Shown here one piece after another: positions 23,801 to 34,623 of a stretch of DNA of 64,000 nt. Made by a program: the position numbers and the translations under genes. How positions within the stretch are numbered: the first letter of the stretch is position 1; each line of letters opens with the position of its first letter. The notes beneath the pieces were generated by a model. It was not told where the DNA came from and made no database searches. It saw only the letters and a list, made by a program, of their open reading frames with translations. Source of the stretch: Staphylotrichum longicolle (taxonomy: Eukaryota > Ascomycota > Sordariomycetes > Sordariales > Chaetomiaceae); contig JAHCVI010000001.1 in assembly GCA_019096155.1 (NCBI GenBank), positions 10,044,001-10,108,000 on the forward strand, read 5' to 3'.

Positions 23801-24348
23801 CCCTGAGAAGCCCCTCGGCAAGCGCATCACGGTCGCCGCCAACACCACCATCGCCCGCATGTACCACTCCGAGGCGATCACCCTTCTTGACGGCCGCGTC
23901 CTCATCTCCGGCTCCAACCCCGAGGACGGCAAGAACCCCGAGGAGTACCGCGTCGAGGTCTTCCACCCGCCCTACCTCCTGAACAACAAGCCCCGCCCGA
24001 CTTTCACCATCGCCAACAAGGACTGGACCTACGGCCAGACCGACATCCCCTTCAACATTGGCGCGGCTGCCCGGAACGGCCCCATCACCGTCACCCTCCT
24101 CGGCTCCGTGTCGAGCACCCACGGTAACTCGATGGGTGCCCGCACCATCATGCCAAGGTGACGTGCACGGGCACCGCCTGCAAGGTCGACGCGCCGCCTG
24201 ACAACAAGATCTGCCCGCCGGGCTGGTACCAGTTCTTCGTGCTGGACGGTGGTGTGCCGGCCGTCGGCGTCTATGTCCGCATCGGTGGCGATCCCGGAAA
24301 GCTGGGCAACTGGCCCCAGGCATTGGTTTCAGCACCCCTGGTGTTTAA
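20819..24348 (+). CDS. Secreted copper radical oxidase (AA5_1, glyoxal/galactose oxidase-like) with five WSC domains; two frame breaks near the 3' end
   Basis: Exons are 20819-20869, 20955-21480, 21535-21700 and 21752-24348, about 1,113 residues if two missing bases are allowed for. A signal peptide (MKASPPRSLVSSLLLAS, then LPLSLAQ) is followed by five WSC domains of about 90 residues, each with the eight-Cys pattern (YQGCYTD, YLGCYSE, WYGCRTE, YQGCWIE, YVGCAVD starts; ECYCG or similar in the middle; CGAGNRL-type ends). WSC modules bind wall polysaccharides. The catalytic part follows: DVFCAAG (the Cys of the Tyr-Cys cofactor), GRWYPSAM (the Tyr), RMYHSEAITL (the axial Tyr and a copper His) and SSTHGNSMGAR (second copper His), so all active-site residues are present. 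These enzymes oxidise aldehydes or alcohols and release H2O2. The frame breaks at about 24153 (in-frame TGA at 24159-24161) and again at about 24320; both sides read as conserved sequence, the end reading GFSTPGV then TAA at 24346-24348. Confidence 0.9.
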
Positions 24349-24402
24349 AGTGATGATGGATGTGGCTGGAGGCGGGGTGGTTTCTCTTGGTTTTTTTAAA
24401 GT

Positions 24403-24433
24403 CGCTCTCTCTCTCGCACACACACACACACAC
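24403..24433. repeat. Compound CT / CA microsatellite
   Basis: A CT-dinucleotide run is followed after CG by about eight CA units in the 3' flank of the oxidase gene. Confidence 0.9.
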
Positions 24434-25390
24434 TCCCTCTTTTTAGCGTGGACTTGGACTTAGACTTGGGATTTGGCCCTTCGCGAGAAGGGTGGGTTTC
24501 ATGTCGAGGTTTCGTATACGTAATTTCTTAAATATATACCTTAATATCTCTGGCAAAGCGTTGTCTCGTCATTTTCAGCTCTGGATTCATGAGTTATGAC
24601 TCGGTTTGGTCGGCTGCGGTTGTTGCAAGGCGGGTGTCGGCTTGGTCTGGACGTGATAAAGGTTAATTATGGCGATGGATCTATTGAAGACACGGCTCTC
24701 TCAGATTGTTTTCTCCTAAGAATACCTAAGGGTAGACATCAGATACGTAGCAGTCAATTCATCTCCCTTTCTCTTTGCTCTTGAGTGTCTCCTATCGCCC
24801 CCTCGCAGTCTCCAAATCCAACGTCGCCGCCAGAGCTGGCCAGGCATTTATCTTCACTTCTCCCCTTCTCGGTCACGGCCAAAAGTCAACAAATATCGAC
24901 CGGCGAGCAGCAGCGCTTCGTCTTTTAGACAGATGAACAGAGGAGAGAAACAACACAAAGAACGGAGAGGAATGGCCGTGACATCCAAACAAGGCTGGCT
25001 ACGGGAGCTTGTAAGTGTACAGCGTCCCATCTACTCGGCGTCCCCTGCCCTTGACTACGAGACGGCGGCGGTGAGGTTGGTCGAGACGGTTGTGACAATT
25101 ACTCCTCCTACCGATAGGGCTTTTAGTCCATTACCTACCCGGTATTGTGGTTTGCGGCTCTTGTTGTTTTGTCCCGGGTTCGACTTTGGCCGTCGTCGTG
25201 GTTGCTGAATTCGTCCTGCTTGTGGATGGGTGTCTTGAGTGTCTTAACAAGCATCTTTTGCCGGGCTAGTTATTTCCTGTTGCTGAGTTACTGAAAAAGA
25301 ATGCTGGACACAGAACCAAACGTTGCATTCGTGATGAGCACAGCTGCTGTGCAGGGTTCAAGTCCCGGACCACACCACATTTCGGGTGTT

Positions 25391-25412
25391 GGGGGGGGGG
25401 GGGGGGGGGGGG
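25391..25412 (+). repeat. Homopolymer of 22 G
   Basis: The sequence is an uninterrupted run of 22 G residues between TGTT and ATGG, in a gene-free interval. The exact length in the genome may differ, because such runs are hard to sequence. Confidence 0.9.
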
Positions 25413-27089
25413 ATGGAGAGGAAGTGCAAGAGCTGAGCAGACCTTGATGCTGTAACCGTCCATCCCCAAGCAGGTCAACCGCCTTCAATCGCCTGGACGC
25501 CCAACACATCCGCCTCCGCCTCCGCCTCCACCCAGCCCGACCTGAATGAACATCGGGCCATTTCAACGAACACCAGCTTCAACTTCCCTTGCTCAACTCC
25601 CCAACCCAGCTCACAAACCTCCCTCCATCGAGAGGTTGGTTCTTACAGGACGGACAACTGCTAGTTTGCTGATGGCCACCGGGTGGATCGGGCGTGTGCA
25701 GCCGTCCCTCCCCAAGTCAAGTCGAGAGCCTACTTCCTTCAAGCGCGAGGAGATCGAGCCCAATCAAAGGGTCGGGTAGGTACGGTGTGATTACATGTCC
25801 ATGTTCCCAAGAACTGCTGAGTTCGACGACCATGTCATCTTTGTGCTGCGGAAGTGTGAGCTCGACGAAATGTAGGGGTCAAGCGGATGGTTCTTCCCAT
25901 CTGTGCTTGAAGCTCTCGCTGGCATGTCAAGGCCAGCTTTGGCCGACGACACTGGGCAATATGACTCCCCAGGACGATATTGCAAGGGACGCCAGGTCTT
26001 GAGAGCCACATCTTATTCGGTCGAGAGCTAGGAGCATCACGTCCCCTCAACGATCTCGGCCTTTCATACCTACCGAGCACTGCTGGAAGCTGTCTTAGGA
26101 AAGATGACCGAGTGATCATCATCCTCTTCGGGTTCCCAGAAGAGTGCGCCTCGAGGCAAAAGACAGTTTAGTTCTCTTGGGAAATGGGAACGGTTTGGCC
26201 TTTACGTTGCCTTAAAAGGTGAAGGGATCATTATCATGCCTTGTGCAGACCTGAGCATGAAATGTGTAAGTCATCAGTTGACGACGACCGCCTGCAGCTT
26301 GGCTTGGGTGACTACTCAGACACTCCATCCATGCGACAGGGAAAGAATGCCAGAGGTGGTTTGACTAGCAGTCGATTTGTCGAACCAACATCCACTTTTG
26401 CCTTTCTCTTTTCTTCCCTTCCTCTTTTCTTCCCTTCTACAATGAAGCCATCGGCTTGGTTGAAACCGAGAGATGACGGGCCTTGATTGTTGATTGGCGC
26501 CATGTGTTTTAAGAACCATCCATGTCTTGGAAATGTGTTCAGAAATGCTGCCATTTGGAACAGCTCGGAGTTCAGAAATCACCAAATGTTGTGTGAGGCT
26601 TTGCACTGTGTAAGTGCCTTGTATGAGCTGACAAAGCAAGACAGCCTGCACGACATGGACTTTGATGTCATGATACTTGCGCCCCACAGCGGGGCCTCAC
26701 CGCCTTGAAGCCCAAACCCATCCCGAGGATTGGGCGGCCCTTCAGTTGAGACTGACGTCTCTATTGATCTACCTAGCGCCGCAATTTATGCAGCAATGTT
26801 GTTCAGATCTAGCTTGCGTATCTGGCTGACTTGCTTCTGGTGTCAACCAAACCTAAGAAGAAACATGCTGGCCGCCGTCCACCCCTCCGTCCTGTTCCTC
26901 GACATCCCGAATCGCGATGTCTCCCTTGCCTTGTCCCTCCCAATACGTGTTCCCCGATATCCGCCCCAAATGCCTGTATTGCCATCTGCGCGTGCCTCGG
27001 AAAGATGCGTCTTATCCTTTCATAACGGGCATTACCAATCCTGAACCACTTTTCAACGTTGCTTGACAGAGCCGTCTAAGGCGAATCGC

Positions 27090-28064
27090 TCAGAGGTCAT
27101 CGTCATCGTCGGGCAGGGGCGCGTTGGCCGCCTCCTGGATCTCAGCCTCGTACTGTTTGAGAAGGTTCTGGTCGACCTGCACCTCGGCGGGAGCGAGCGC
27201 AGGGGCAGCAACGAAGTCCTAGGTGCGTGCGTTAGTCTCAACACTGACATAGCGGCGCAATGCATCATCAAGATGCAGGGTCCTGTGGGCATACCAGAGC
27301 AGCGTTGCCAACAAGCTTGCGGGCGAGCCAGAGGAAGGGCTTCTCAAAGTTGTAGTTGGACTTGGCCGAGATGTCGTAGTACTGGAGGTTCTTTTTCCGG
27401 TGGAAGGTGATGGTCTTGGCCTTCACCTTGCGCTCCTTGACGTCGACCTTGTTGCCGCAGAGGACGATGGGGATGTTCTCGCAGACACGAGTGAGATCAC
27501 CTGTTTGCGTTGTTAGCACCACTGCCACCACACATGCTCTTCCGGTCCTGACGTGAACGTACGGTGCCAGTTGGGGACGTTCTTGTAGGTGATACGGGAG
27601 GTGACATCGAACATGATGATGCCGCACTGGCCGTTGATGTAGTAGCCGTCACGGAGACCACCAAACTTCTCCTGGCCGGCCGTGTCCCACACATCGAACT
27701 GGATCTGACCGAAGTTCTGCAGCCATGTTAGCCTGGGACCCAGGACTCCGGGTACCGAATCGCCCGATCAGCGGATGCGACTTACGGTGCTGAAGCCGAG
27801 AGGGTGGACCTCCACACCGAGGGTGGCCATGTACTTCTTCTCGAACTCGCCAGTCAAGTGGCGCTTGACGAAGGTCGTCTGTGGCATACCATGTTAGCAT
27901 CATGTTGATCAGTACGGTGCCCACTCTGCGACCCCGCAGTCGGGAGGAGCAGGACGAGTCGCGAGGCACGGCGCCAGTGATGGCAATGATGGTAGACTCA
28001 CCTTGCCGGTACCACCATCGCCGACAAGGACCAGCTTGAAGGTCGGGATCTGGGTCTCAGCCAT
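27090..28064 (-). CDS. GSP1: Ran GTPase (GTP-binding nuclear protein Gsp1/Spi1)
   Basis: Five exons (28002-28064, 27786-27878, 27563-27716, 27295-27500, 27090-27218) give 214 residues, the standard length. Ran sets the direction of nuclear transport and acts in spindle assembly. Visible motifs, in order: P-loop GDGGTGKTT, switch I around [16 protein letters not shown]3 [11 protein letters not shown] in switch II, G4 NKVD, G5 [11 protein letters not shown], and the acidic C-terminal tail LPDDDDDL that contacts the GDP-bound core. There is no C-terminal prenylation Cys, as expected for Ran. All four introns are short and phases agree. The gene lies downstream of NAS2 on the same strand, 856 bp away. 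Confidence 0.98.
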
Positions 28065-28920
28065 GTTGTGTGGATGTGTTGATTACGGGGGAAGAAAGGG
28101 TCTAGGCAGGTGGTGTTTTGGTTAGCTTTGCGAGTTGAGGGAGTGGTTTGTTGCAAGACGCAAGAGCAAAGTCGCCAGAGAGAAGCGACTAGAGGGCGGG
28201 ATGGGAACGCACTGTTCGGGTTTGTGGAGGGTGCGGGAAGATTGGTGGTGGTCGGGTTGCAAGAATGAGTGGCGCCCGGGGACTGATGTTGTTTTCAAAA
28301 GGCAGCTGCTTGGAACCCGCAGCAGCCTTGACGAAAAACTCGTTGGGCGGCGGGGTGATGGGAGCACGTGACCCGACTGGCCCGTGCGGCGCAGACATGC
28401 AAGCTAAGATAGGCAACGAAGGCAGCTCTAGCGCTGTTTTGGTGCGTTTGCGCCTGGGCTCAGCTCAAATCAGGTCAATCGGGTCAACCCAATAAATTCG
28501 CCGCCCGACGAGCTTTGGATGACGACACACGACGCCCCTGCCAGCCTTGCAAGGATTCCACTACAGTAGCGAAGTCATATGCTCCAGTTTTAGGGAGTTT
28601 GTACATGAGCGGAGCGATATTAGTGAAGAGCGATGAATTTTAGATTTTCTTCCTTTGCCAGTCTCTCGTACCCAGTCGGGTTCCCTGAGCCAATGCCCCA
28701 GGTGATTTTGTCTGCTGGATGTCAGGGATAGACTTCTGCCATATCCCCCCATTGCTGCGAGGCATCGCCAACCGACCCGGCAGGCCGGTCTGGGCGGCCC
28801 GGTCTGCGGATAATGCAGCCCAAAGAATCATTGCTTGGGCCGGAGTGGGGGCAGCCTCAGGTCACCGATTGTGGCCCAAAGAGCCGCTGCCCAACCCTCT
28901 CAACGAGACCATGACCCAGC
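28065..28920. other. Intergenic between Ran and NAS2
   Basis: This is the Ran promoter and leader followed by the NAS2 3' region. No gene is seen. Confidence 0.5.
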
Positions 28921-29800
28921 TCACAGCGGTAGGATATGACACCCAAGCATTCCCCGTCCGCCCCAGTCGCGCCGCGGTGTTAGTGTCAAGCGGAGTTCCT
29001 GTGGCCTGGACCCTCCGCTGCTTCGTGAGACCTTGACGAGGATGTTTTGCTGCGATACCATCAGCCTCTGTTTACGGTTTTGCACGTGTGGCGGAGAGTG
29101 GGGGCCTTACCCCTTCGTTGCCTTGGACACACTCGGCAACCTTTTTGAGACCGTCGTGGTTTTCGATATTGACGTAGCCAAAGTTGCGGATCAGGTCCCC
29201 TGGCTTGAGACCGGCGGTCGCGGCCGGGCTGTTGTCCACGACCGTATTGACCTTGGCAAAGGGTTGGTCGAGTGTCTCGGGTACTGAGTCTCTCGGCATG
29301 GAGGTGTCGATGGTTGCGGGAGCGGCGGTCGATTCTGCGTCGTCGTCTTCGAGGCTGGCAAAGTGCTCGTGGAGCCGCGTCTCGATGAGGGCCATCAGAT
29401 CCTTCCAGTCGTTGCGGAGGTGGATGATGCGTGCTCGGGTTGTGCGAACTATTGGGGGAAGGGGGGAGTCAGCTTCCGTGCATCAACACATGCAATGGTG
29501 TTGCCATCATACTCTGTGCCACATCGATGTCGGCCCGCGGAAACCCATCGGGAGTGAGAAGACTGGTGTTCATGTCGACGCCGTGCTGAATGGGGATGCG
29601 CCGTTAGCACGACCACACAGTCTGGACAGCCAGCATCGAGCACTGACCGAATCAAGCACGCCCCCCAGTGCCTTGAGCTCCCCTTCGACATTGTCCTTCT
29701 TGCGCTGGAGTTCGGCGATGGTGAGCTGGGTGGCATGTCCGTTTGCGACGGGAGCCGTGGTCGGCCCCGAGGGGATGGTGGGCGCGTGGAGGTTGCTCAT
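28921..29800 (-). CDS. NAS2: 26S proteasome assembly chaperone Nas2 (PSMD9/p27), PDZ protein
   Basis: Four exons (29648-29800, 29513-29585, 29111-29448, 28921-29049) give 230 residues. Nas2 binds the C-terminus of Rpt5 and holds it during assembly of the proteasome base. The N-terminal coiled coil (LTIAELQRKKDNVEGELKAL) runs into the conserved HGVDMNTSLLTPDGFPRADI signature and a second helix with RARIIHLRNDWKDLM. A PDZ domain covers about residues 125-215, with FAKVNTVVDNSPAATAGLKP (the carboxylate-binding loop region), GDLIRNFGYVN and the last strand QNILVKVSR. The C-terminus is RDWGGRGMLGCHILPL, typical of the family. All splice phases close and the length fits. A bidirectional spacer of 1.4 kb separates it from the RhoGEF gene. 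Confidence 0.96.
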
Positions 29801-31247
29801 GATTCTACGAATAGCGGCAAGCCCATTCCTGACCAGAAGCGGCCCGTGAGTTCATCGTCTTCGGGTAATCAAAACATGGGGCTTGCATACTCCGAGCAGG
29901 TCTCGGAAGGGACACTGCGATCAGCCTGCGACAAATGACGCGTTCGGCATCTGGCATGCGCGGCGCGGGGTAGCTCCAAGGCACCTTCTGGGTGCTGCTG
30001 AATGCTCAATTGCCTTACTGTGTCGGGTGCAACAGAGGGGCAGGTTGCAGCCAATGGATGGAGGGTTTCGCTGCTGACAGCGTCCCGTTCCTGTGGCACG
30101 GCAGGGGCACCCTTGGCGCACCCACTTTACAATTGCAGTTCCAAGTCACCACTGCCGGAACTAAAACTTTCCCAATGCAGCTCTCCCATCGTCAACACCC
30201 GCAGACCATCCCGCAGCGGGCGGCGTGCCCTCGCCGAGATACGAGTGCGGTTCGCTAAGGCAACGAAACCGTTGGACCGGCCCGCCCGTGGAATGACGAC
30301 GACTGATCCCCGACTGAAGCCGCATTCCAGACGGTTCCCTTCCTCTCCCCACCTCGCTGCAAGGGGCGATCCCCGATCTTTGTCGATGGATACGGGATCG
30401 GAATGGCGAAACCGGGCACATGTCGGTACCAGAACCGGCCCAGCCCTGTCGTGAGCCCTGGATGTTCGCTGTGTGCGACTGGGAACGACGGGGGGCGCGT
30501 GGTGGAGGAATCGTGGCGGGATGGCCGCATGGATGCTGCCCAAAGTGCCAGATGCGGTCGGATCCAATCGGCCAGAGGACGTGGCTGGCTCGGCGGGCTC
30601 GCTGGGTCCGGCCATCCACAATCGTGGCAGTCCGGATGACGCGCCAATGATCACCCACATCCGTCTGCTCTGCCAGTGCGCTGGCCCGGTGCAGCCCAGA
30701 GCGTCCGGCGTGCCCAGCTGGCTCACAAGCCAAAAGTGTCTGCACTGGCCCAGACTGCCTCAGACTGGGCTGTCCACCACGGGGGGGAGACACGAACCTG
30801 GCCGTGGCTGCCATCATCATCTCCACCCCGCACGTTTTTACACGAGTACCTGATGTCGGGCCTATCCAAGGTGATGGCCCGATCCGGCGCCTCAGTAAGC
30901 CAAAGCTCAGAGCCCGGGGGGTGTCATAGAGCCCGTCCCTTCCTCATCCCACTTACCACAGTAGACCTTGGTACATGAATTGCCTGATAGTGGCGTCTCA
31001 AAGTCTGGGGTGTTGCCGTCAGTGTTCCTTCCCTGTGAGCATCATCACCCTCACCGGAGTCGCCGCCAACATCTGTCACGCCTTCCCTTCGCTCTCGCCG
31101 ACGTCGGACTGGGTATTCTCTAGACTACCTTATGCTTGACGGCCGGCCGGCCCAGCTCGTCCTCGTTATGTGCGCTGGAGCACACCCAACTTAGCATTTT
31201 TTTTTTTTTTTTTTTCTTTTCTTTCGGTGAACTCGACCGCGCACATC
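29801..31247. other. Divergent promoter region NAS2 / RhoGEF
   Basis: The 1.45-kb spacer lies between two divergent start codons. No gene is recognised; overlapping frames at 30.0-30.8 kb on both strands read as Arg/Pro/Ser-rich shadows. A run of 19 T (31197-31215) followed by CTTTTCTTTC lies 32 bp before the RhoGEF ATG. Confidence 0.5.
31197..31215 (+). repeat. Homopolymer of 19 T in the RhoGEF leader
   Basis: A run of 19 T continues into CTTTTCTTTC and ends 32 bp upstream of the chosen ATG at 31248. It is probably part of the 5' leader or core promoter and could also be an intron-end pyrimidine tract if an upstream exon exists. Confidence 0.85.
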
Positions 31248-34200
31248 ATGCACCCCGTGGGTGTCGATCCGAGGCCGCCTTGCTCTAACGTGTCCTCGTC
31301 CACTTCGGCCAATGGCTCCGGACAGTCTGGGGGGGCAGATGCCGAGGGGAACCCGGTAGGCGGCGGGGAAAATGGGGACATACACACCGTCGACAATGGG
31401 AGTCTCTGGGAGGAGGCCCTGGTAGCGAATCTAGAGCCGAGAGAGGACTCGGAAAGGACGGGTTACCCGTATTGGGGTGACTCGCAGGTTGCCAACCAAG
31501 ACCACTGCCGACCGGCATCCCGTTCGACGAGACCGTTTCAGAAATGGATGAGAACACTGCACAAGCGGGCGCTGCGGCGTCAAGGGATTGTCGGTTGTGA
31601 TGGCGATGCTCCGGCATGGCTCGGTGGGATCGATGATGGAGACTCCGAGGCGGGGAGATATGCGCACCGCCGATACTCGTCCTCCGACTCATCTCTCGCT
31701 TTCGTGACCGGCATCAAAAGCGCCAGCATATCCATGGCCGGCGTCAGCTTGTTAACCCGCTCGCGGAAGACCACGATCCCGTCATCCCGAGGCCCGAGAA
31801 CGGATCGCAGCAGCAGAGCTTCCCTCTCCGGGCCCAGGCATTCCGAGGATAGTTGCTGTCCGGAGAGGCAGGTGCCCGTAGACCCGGCGGTGGTCCAGCG
31901 GGCGATGCAGAGACGGCACATTTTGGAGGAGCTGATCAGCACAGAAGAGAGCTACATCGGGGATGTGCGCTTCTTGATGAACGTATGTTTGGCCATTCGG
32001 CGGGTTTTTTTCTATTGCTTTTTTTTTGCTGCAGGCCCTAACGAATGCCAGGTCTACATTACGATTCTCGCTTCCTTGCCCACTTCCCCGGCCGGCTTGC
32101 GGACCTCGGTGAACCGGAACCTGAACGACATCGTGGAACTCCACGACGAACTGCTCGGGGAACTACACCGGGCCGTGCCCGATTCCGAGTATACCCAGCC
32201 AGATGTTCCCATCCAGCGGACGCATTCAAACCCTCCGGGCCGTGACTACCGTCACTGGAGAAGCTTGGATGTTGTGCCGGAGGGCCGAGATGGGGGATCA
32301 TGGTTGCGGGACGTTCCCGGGATGGTGGCCGAGCCTCAGACGGCGGCTGAGGTTGCCAAGATATTTTTGAAGAGGGTAAGGAGAACACTTCTTCTGGTTT
32401 GGCGGGTGGCGGCTGACATTTCAATGGGTTCAGATGAATCGGTTTTTCATCTATGAGGAGTACGGCGCAAAATATGAGATGATGATCAAGGATGTTGCGG
32501 CAGCACACCGCACGATGCCTGGTTGGTCATTGTGCCAAAAGGGACTCGAGGTTCTGGCATCGTCCCTGGATCCCGCCGACAACCACGACGACCATTCAAG
32601 GAAGGCCCTGACCATCGGCGATTTGCTTGTCAAGGTAGAGCTTTGCCCTCAGGAGATTGAGAGCGTTATTGCTGACCCATGCAGCCGATCCAACGCGTGT
32701 GCAAATATCCCCTCCTCTTCTCGGAGTTGCTAAAGTACACGCCCGTCATCGATTGCCCGCACTCTCACATGGAGATCGAAAACACGCTCATCAGAATCTG
32801 CGAGGCCACGGCCGAGATCAACCGAGCGACCAACGACTCACGGACGAAGTCGGTCTTGGAGAAGACGTGGATTCTGCAAGATCGGCTTGCGTTTCCAGAT
32901 CAGGTAAATTCAAGATGGTCAGACGGGTTTTGCATCTCCGACTGACGGTCAACAGCACCTGGACGCAGCCTCAAAGAACCGTATCCGTGCGTTTGGTCAT
33001 CTTCGAGTCTGCGGCGCTCTCCACGTCTGCTGGCAAACGAAAGAAGGCGCAAGCGGGCAGTACATGGTTGCACTCCTCTACCGCGAGTGGCTTTGCCTTG
33101 CAACGGCCAGCCGGGCCGACCAGATCTACACGATCCAGGCTTGCATCGCTTTGGCCAACATCAACGTGGAAGACGTTGACAACGGCAGGGGTAGGGTCCA
33201 AAATGATAACCCCGCTTCCCCTGACTGATGCTGACTGCATATGCAGGGCTGCAATGCCACACGGCGCGCCACTCGTGGAAGATCGTATTCCTATCCGACA
33301 ACCAGCTGTACGAGCTGATTCTGACAGCATGCTCGCCCAAGGAGGAGCTGGAGTGGTGTTCAAGACTCAAGAACAGCCAGGATGCCGCCAGCCCTGACAT
33401 CCACGACCAGATGCAGTCAGACATATTCAGTTTCCTGGCCCTGAACATCAAGCCTCTGGGGACTGTTTTTAGAAAACCAGGCACGTCGTATAGCTCAGGC
33501 ACCAAAACGTGTATGCGGGTTTGCTGACCACCATCATGCAGGAACCATGGCCCGCAAGATCTCGATCCACAGAGCAACCACGATTGGCCCGAAGTCGCCC
33601 CTCTATCAAGTCATTCTCAAGAACACCAGCGCTGCCCACGAGCGGTCAACGTCCAGCCAGTCGATCAACAGATCGCAGTCGCTGCTGACGACAACAACAC
33701 GAACCCCCGTGCTCGCGCCGGCGCGAGCCGAGCGAGCCCGGCTCGAAGCCCTCCTCTCCGATGTCTGGACGCGCGACGTGCTTCCTTTTCCCGGGATAAC
33801 CGCCCGGTCCCGGAGCGAGCACCTTGTCCGGGCCTCGGCATCCTCGATGATGCGCAAGCTCAGCGCAGTCAACATCACAGGCGGTTTCACCCGCCGCTCG
33901 CAGAGCCTCGCCAACCTGCAGCAAAAGGAAGCCAAGCCCGCGGCCGCGCCGTACGAAGTCACACGACGAGCAAGCGACGGCACCTTTACGATGACAGCAG
34001 CCGCCGCCGCCGCTCTCGCCGCCCAATGCCGGGACGAAGATACGCCCATTTCTGCTTATCCGTCTCCGTCCCCCGCGTTGTCAGCCATCGCCGACCACCC
34101 TCCGTCCACACTTCCTCTCCACGCAGCGGACTCGGCCGCCGATCCCAACCTCGAATCCTATCCCGACCTAGATCTCGAGGCATACCCCGAAGCCGAAACC

Positions 34201-34623
34201 GAAGCCGACGGGCTTGAGATGGCGTCTCCTAGGAGCCACCACCGGCGGCGGCGGCCCACGTCGGCGCCCGAGTCGACCAAGAGTGGGCGCGTCCCCTCGC
34301 TGTCGTCGTCGGTCACGCGGAGCCGGTCGTCGGGGGCGAATAGTAGTGCGTCGCCGCGCGGGAGCTTTCAGGTGGAGGGTCTGGGGGAGATGACGGCGGC
34401 AGCAGCGGCGGTCCTAGGGGATGGCGGGGTAGAGTTGGATGTGGAAGGGGTAGGGATAGGAGTGAGGGGTAAGGAGATGGGTGTTGGGTTGGCGGGAACC
34501 GAGCAGGGACAGGAGAGGAGTGGGGTGAGGGGTGGGGGAAGGCTCTCGGGGAAGTTGGGCAAGGTGGTCGGGGGAAAGAGGAGGGATGTGTTGGTGGAGG
34601 GGATTAGGAGCTGGTTTCGGTAG
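31248..34623 (+). CDS. Rho guanine nucleotide exchange factor (DH-PH)
   Basis: Seven exons (31248-31982, 32052-32375, 32434-32634, 32685-32903, 32956-33190, 33247-33480, 33542-34623) give 1,009 residues. Residues 1-220 are disordered and Ser-rich. The DH domain (about 222-493) starts RRHILEELISTEESYIGDVR, continues VYITILASLPTSPAGLRTSV and MNRFFIYEEYGAKYEMMIKD, and holds the conserved PIQRVCKYPLLFSELLKYTP helix that contacts the Rho GTPase. A PH-like domain follows (about 494-650; HLRVCGALHVCWQT, SWKIVFLSDNQLYELIL). Next comes KPGTMARKISIHRATTIGPK, a motif common in this group of fungal RhoGEFs, and a long Ser/Ala/Gly-rich tail. It should activate a Rho-type GTPase in polarity or wall signalling; which one is not visible. 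The sixth intron appears to use a GC donor (33481-33541). The ATG at 31248 was chosen because the frame upstream runs through a poly-T tract. Confidence 0.92.

Larger units (their letters stand above)
24349..27089. other. Intergenic with microsatellites
   Basis: No gene is seen in 2.7 kb. It holds the oxidase 3' region with a CT/CA microsatellite at 24403-24433, a 22-base G run at 25391-25412, and the 3' region of the Ran gene at its right end. A short tRNA-like T-arm at 25351-25372 is not a tRNA (see rejected items). Confidence 0.5.

Noticed and set aside
24140..24170. A short intron to explain the oxidase frame break
   Set aside because: The conserved sequence is continuous on both sides with only one base missing; nothing is left to remove as an intron.
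22119..24335. 738-codon open frame antisense to the WSC oxidase
   Set aside because: It reads as Val/Gly/Asp/Arg-rich sequence without motifs and mirrors the GC-biased codons of the real gene; it even crosses the frame-break site unaffected.
25300..25375. Possible tRNA: GGTTCAAGTCCCGG resembles a T arm, followed by ACCACACCA
   Set aside because: The T stem has a mismatch, no 5' acceptor strand complementary to ACCACAC lies 70-110 nt upstream, and no D arm or anticodon stem can be drawn.
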